Shown here piece after piece: positions 6,046-7,947 of a DNA stretch of 7,947 nucleotides (position 1 is the stretch's first letter; each line of letters starts with the position of its first letter). The position numbers and the translations under genes are program-made. The stretch spans positions 1 to 7,947 of the forward strand of contig CANRCY010000063.1 of the NCBI GenBank assembly GCA_947629225.1. Reading direction: 5' to 3'. This stretch comes from an uncultured Clostridia bacterium. Its GTDB lineage: Bacteria > Bacillota > Clostridia > Christensenellales > Borkfalkiaceae. Below the pieces are notes generated by a model that was given only the letters and a program-made list of their open reading frames with translations, had not been told where the DNA came from and did not search any database.

Positions 6046-7371
6046 ATGTTCAATACAACAGACGTCATCGAAACGATCGACATGATCGAAAAAGAACACC
6101 TCGACATCCGCACCGTCACGATGGGGATTTCCCTTTTGCCGTGTATCCGCGGGAGCGCGCGGCAGACGGCGGAGGCGGTGTACGGGCGGGTCACGACGCT
6201 TGCGGAAAAGCTCGTTCCCACGGCGGAACAGCTCTCCCGCGAGTACGGCATTCCCATCGTCAACAAGCGGGTCTCCGTCACGCCCGTCTCCCTCATCACG
6301 GCGGCTTTTCCCGAAGAGAGCCCGCTCGTCGCGCGCGCCCTCGACCGTGCCGCCGCCGCTCTGGGCGTCGACTTTTTGGGCGGCTATTCCGCGCTCGTCC
6401 ACAAGGCGACTGCCGATTACGAAAAAAAGTTTCTTTCGACCATTCCCGAAGCGCTCGCGACGACCCAAAAGCTCTGCTCCTCCGTGAACGTCGGCTCTAC
6501 CCGCTCGGGGATCAATATGGACGCTGTCAAGCGGGTGGGGGAGCTCGTCAAAGAGACGGCGGAGCGCACCCCCGACGGGTTGGGCTGCGCAAAGTTCGTC
6601 GCCTTTTGCAACGCCGTCGAAGATAACCCCTTTATGGCGGGAGCCTTCCACGGCACGGGCGAGGCGGACTGCGTCATCAACGTGGGGGTCTCGGGTCCGG
6701 GGGTCGTGCAGCACGCGCTCTCCTTTGCTCCCGAAGCCGACCTCACCGAGGCGGCGGAACTCATCAAGCGCACGGCGTTCAAGATCACGCGCGCGGGGCA
6801 GCTCGTCGCAAAAGAGGCGGCTCGGCGGCTCGGCGTTCCCTTCGGGGTCGTCGATCTCTCCCTCGCGCCCACGCCCGCAAGGGGAGATTCTGTGGCGCAT
6901 ATTTTAGAGGAACTCGGGCTCGAAAGGGTGGGCGGACACGGCACGACGGCGGCGCTCGCCATGCTCAACGACGCGGTGAAAAAAGGCGGCGTTATGGCTT
7001 CTTCCCGCGTGGGCGGGCTCTCGGGCGCGTTCATGATCCATGCGGTTCAGGCAAATGCCCTGACGCTGGAAAAACTCGAAGCGATGACCTGCGTCTGTTC
7101 GGTGGGGCTCGATATGATCGCGATCCCGGGCGATACGCCCGCTTCCACCATTTCGGCGATCCTCGCCGACGAGGCGGCGATCGGCATGATCAACGGAAAA
7201 ACGACGGCAGTCCGCGTCATACCCGCTCCCGGCAAAAAGGTGGGCGACACGGTGAATTTCGGCGGACTGCTCGGCAGGGCGCCCGTCATGCCCGTGCATA
7301 CGGGTTCGGCGGAGAAATTCATCTCCCGCGGCGGCATTCTTCCCGCCCCGATCCACAGCTTCAAGAATTAG
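6046..7371 (+). CDS. UPF0210 / DUF711 family (PFL-like) protein of unknown function
   Basis: This 441-aa protein is recognisable along its whole length as UPF0210. It starts DVIETIDMIEKEHLDIRTVTMGISLL, has YGIPIVNKRVSVTPVSLI at about 67–84, INVGVSGPGVV at 211–221, ARGDSVAHILEELGLERVGGHGTTAAL at 278–304, and ends FISRGGILPAPIHSFKN. The family has a fold related to pyruvate formate-lyase-type glycyl radical enzymes, but I know of no established reaction. The frame is open upstream into the ACT gene. The ATG at 6046 is chosen because family members begin with this Asn/Asp–Val/Ile–Ile-Glu-Thr-Ile segment. The length is close to the usual roughly 450 residues. After GISLL it reads PCIRGS, where I remember DC followed by acidic residues, so the loop at 32–37 may be divergent. 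It pairs with the upstream ACT gene. The family is certain and the function unknown. Confidence 0.95.
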   Translation: MFNTTDVIETIDMIEKEHLDIRTVTMGISLLPCIRGSARQTAEAVYGRVTTLAEKLVPTAEQLSREYGIPIVNKRVSVTPVSLITAAFPEESPLVARALDRAAAALGVDFLGGYSALVHKATADYEKKFLSTIPEALATTQKLCSSVNVGSTRSGINMDAVKRVGELVKETAERTPDGLGCAKFVAFCNAVEDNPFMAGAFHGTGEADCVINVGVSGPGVVQHALSFAPEADLTEAAELIKRTAFKITRAGQLVAKEAARRLGVPFGVVDLSLAPTPARGDSVAHILEELGLERVGGHGTTAALAMLNDAVKKGGVMASSRVGGLSGAFMIHAVQANALTLEKLEAMTCVCSVGLDMIAIPGDTPASTISAILADEAAIGMINGKTTAVRVIPAPGKKVGDTVNFGGLLGRAPVMPVHTGSAEKFISRGGILPAPIHSFKN

Positions 7372-7373
7372 AT

Positions 7374-7406
7374 TCACAAATTTTGTCTTGCGACAAAATT
7401 TCGTGA
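7374..7406 (+). repeat. Hairpin just after the UPF0210 stop, possible transcription stop or repeat
   Basis: AAATTTTGTC (7378–7387) and GACAAAATTT (7392–7401) form a perfect 10-bp stem with the loop TTGC. TCAC (7374–7377) can pair with GTGA (7403–7406), extending the stem by 4 bp past a bulged C at 7402. It starts 2 bases after the UPF0210 stop, a typical place for a terminator. However, the stem is AT-rich and is followed by GGGGGG rather than a T tract, so it is not a standard intrinsic terminator. It could be an RNA-stabilising 3' hairpin, a protein-binding palindrome or one half of a dispersed repeat. Confidence 0.6.
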
Positions 7407-7431
7407 GGGGGGCAAGCCCTGCGCGTAGGCG

Positions 7432-7593
7432 CGTCATTCCGAGCCGTAACGGAAGTAACGAAGTTCGAAACGGAAAGTCTCCGAGGGAATCTTGTTACGT
7501 CCAAGTACGCTTAAAGCCACACCCAAACGTACCAAGATGCCTTCGCGGACTTGCTATTCGGACTTTGTAAAAAGAGTTCGGCTCAGCATGACG
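7432..7593. repeat. Imperfect inverted-repeat (MITE/foldback-like) intergenic element
   Basis: The ends CGTCATTCCGAGCCG (7432–7446) and CGGCTCAGCATGACG (7579–7593) are reverse complements at 13 of 15 positions. The inner segments ATCTTGTTACGT (7489–7500) and ACGTACCAAGAT (7527–7538) are reverse complements at 11 of 12. Between these blocks the two arms also align with small gaps, for example GAAGTTCGAA (7459–7468) against the complement of TTCGGACTTT (7557–7566). The whole element would fold into a long stem of about 70 bp per arm around a 26-base centre (7501–7526). There is no coding sequence, and no target-site duplication is evident at its edges. From memory, intergenic repeats beginning GTCATTC(T/C)GAGC are abundant in many bacterial genomes, but copy number cannot be judged from one window. 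Confidence 0.65.
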
Positions 7594-7664
7594 ATTTGGA
7601 GCCCCGTACTCCTCTGCCGCCTCAAATCAAAATCAAAAATAATTCAAAAAAGGAAATAGAAAAA
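7594..7664 (+). promoter_or_regulatory. A-rich leader and ribosome binding site of pepF
   Basis: The 71 bases before the ATG change sharply from GC-rich to A-rich at about 7621. They contain several TCAAAA-type runs between 7626 and 7651 and a purine ribosome binding site AAGGAAA (7650–7656), whose GGA ends 10 bases before the ATG. The A-rich stretch should be unstructured in RNA and favour ribosome loading. A promoter is likely in or before this region because the gap separates pepF from the upstream gene cluster, but I find no convincing −35/−10 pair at normal spacing. Confidence 0.4.
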
Positions 7665-7947
7665 ATGGAAAGAAAGAATGTACAGGAAAAGTACAAGTGG
7701 AAGGTTTCCGACGTGTTCGGGAGCGACGAGGAGTGGGAGACCGCCTTTTCCTCGCTCGAGAGTAGGGTGGACTTTGCAAAGTTCAAGGGCACTTTGAACA
7801 CCGCGGAGGGCGTTCTTGCCTTCTTCCGCGCACAGGAAGCGCTCTCCGTCGACGCTATGCGGGTGTACCTCTATGCCTTTTTGAAGCACGACGAAGACGT
7901 CCGCGTGACAAAATACAACTCCTATCTCGCCCGCGTGATGAACTTCT
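7665..7947 (+). CDS. pepF: Oligoendopeptidase F (M3 metallopeptidase), N-terminal part, truncated by window edge
   Basis: The first 94 residues of a PepF-type M3 metallopeptidase, a cytoplasmic zinc enzyme that cleaves short peptides. Family-typical features are the YKWKVSDVFGSDEEWE start (10–25), the helical FKGTLNTAEGVLAFF segment and LYAFLKHDEDVRVTKYNSY (69–87), which corresponds to the conserved helix region of the PepF N-terminal domain. The HExxH zinc motif would lie several hundred residues further on, outside the window, so activity cannot be judged. The ATG at 7665 has AAGGAAA upstream. An ATG at 7678 is out of frame. The gene is separated from the upstream cluster by 293 non-coding bases and is probably its own transcription unit. 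Confidence 0.88.
   Translation, partial: MERKNVQEKYKWKVSDVFGSDEEWETAFSSLESRVDFAKFKGTLNTAEGVLAFFRAQEALSVDAMRVYLYAFLKHDEDVRVTKYNSYLARVMNF

Noticed and set aside
7388..7570. Open frame of 60 codons in the intergenic gap
   Set aside because: It runs through the hairpin and the inverted-repeat element, has no ribosome binding site and no recognisable product.
7644..7889. Minus-strand open frame of 81 codons over the start of pepF
   Set aside because: It is antisense to the recognisable PepF N-terminus, and its end is a translation of the A-rich leader into Phe/Tyr/Leu.

Overview
The window looks like a chromosomal stretch from a GC-rich member of the Bacillota, most likely a gut-type Clostridia lineage. 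This rests on family content and on GGAGG-type ribosome binding sites: a Gram-positive style signal peptidase I with one membrane anchor, a DegV fatty-acid-binding protein, an ACT–UPF0210 pair and an oligoendopeptidase F. The exact lineage cannot be fixed from sequence alone. All recognised genes are on the + strand.

Positions 2–7371 hold seven closely packed genes that could form one operon: the C-terminal two thirds of an SbcC-like SMC ATPase (cut by the left edge), an alpha/beta-hydrolase-like protein with C-terminal beta domains, signal peptidase I, a DegV protein, a two-helix membrane protein of unknown function, a small ACT-domain protein and a UPF0210 (DUF711, PFL-like) protein. Spacings are 9 bases, a short overlap, 29, 4, a 4-base ATGA overlap and 46 bases. 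No promoter or terminator is evident between them. Functionally the set is mixed (DNA repair, protein export, fatty-acid binding, two or three unknowns). Only ACT–UPF0210 is a pairing I recognise as conserved.

Positions 7372–7664 are a 293-base non-coding gap. It starts with a perfect 10-bp-stem hairpin just after the UPF0210 stop. An imperfect inverted-repeat element of about 162 bases follows (7432–7593), whose two arms are related along most of their length and which looks like a MITE or foldback intergenic repeat. An A-rich leader then runs into the last gene. Positions 7665–7947 are the start of a pepF-type oligoendopeptidase, cut by the right edge.

The most unusual points are these. 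The hydrolase-like protein has Arg where the catalytic Ser should be. The visible part of the SbcC-like protein has no CxxC zinc hook. The intergenic foldback element is well formed. I see no CRISPR array, tRNA, rRNA, transposase or defence island, and I do not claim a new multi-gene system.
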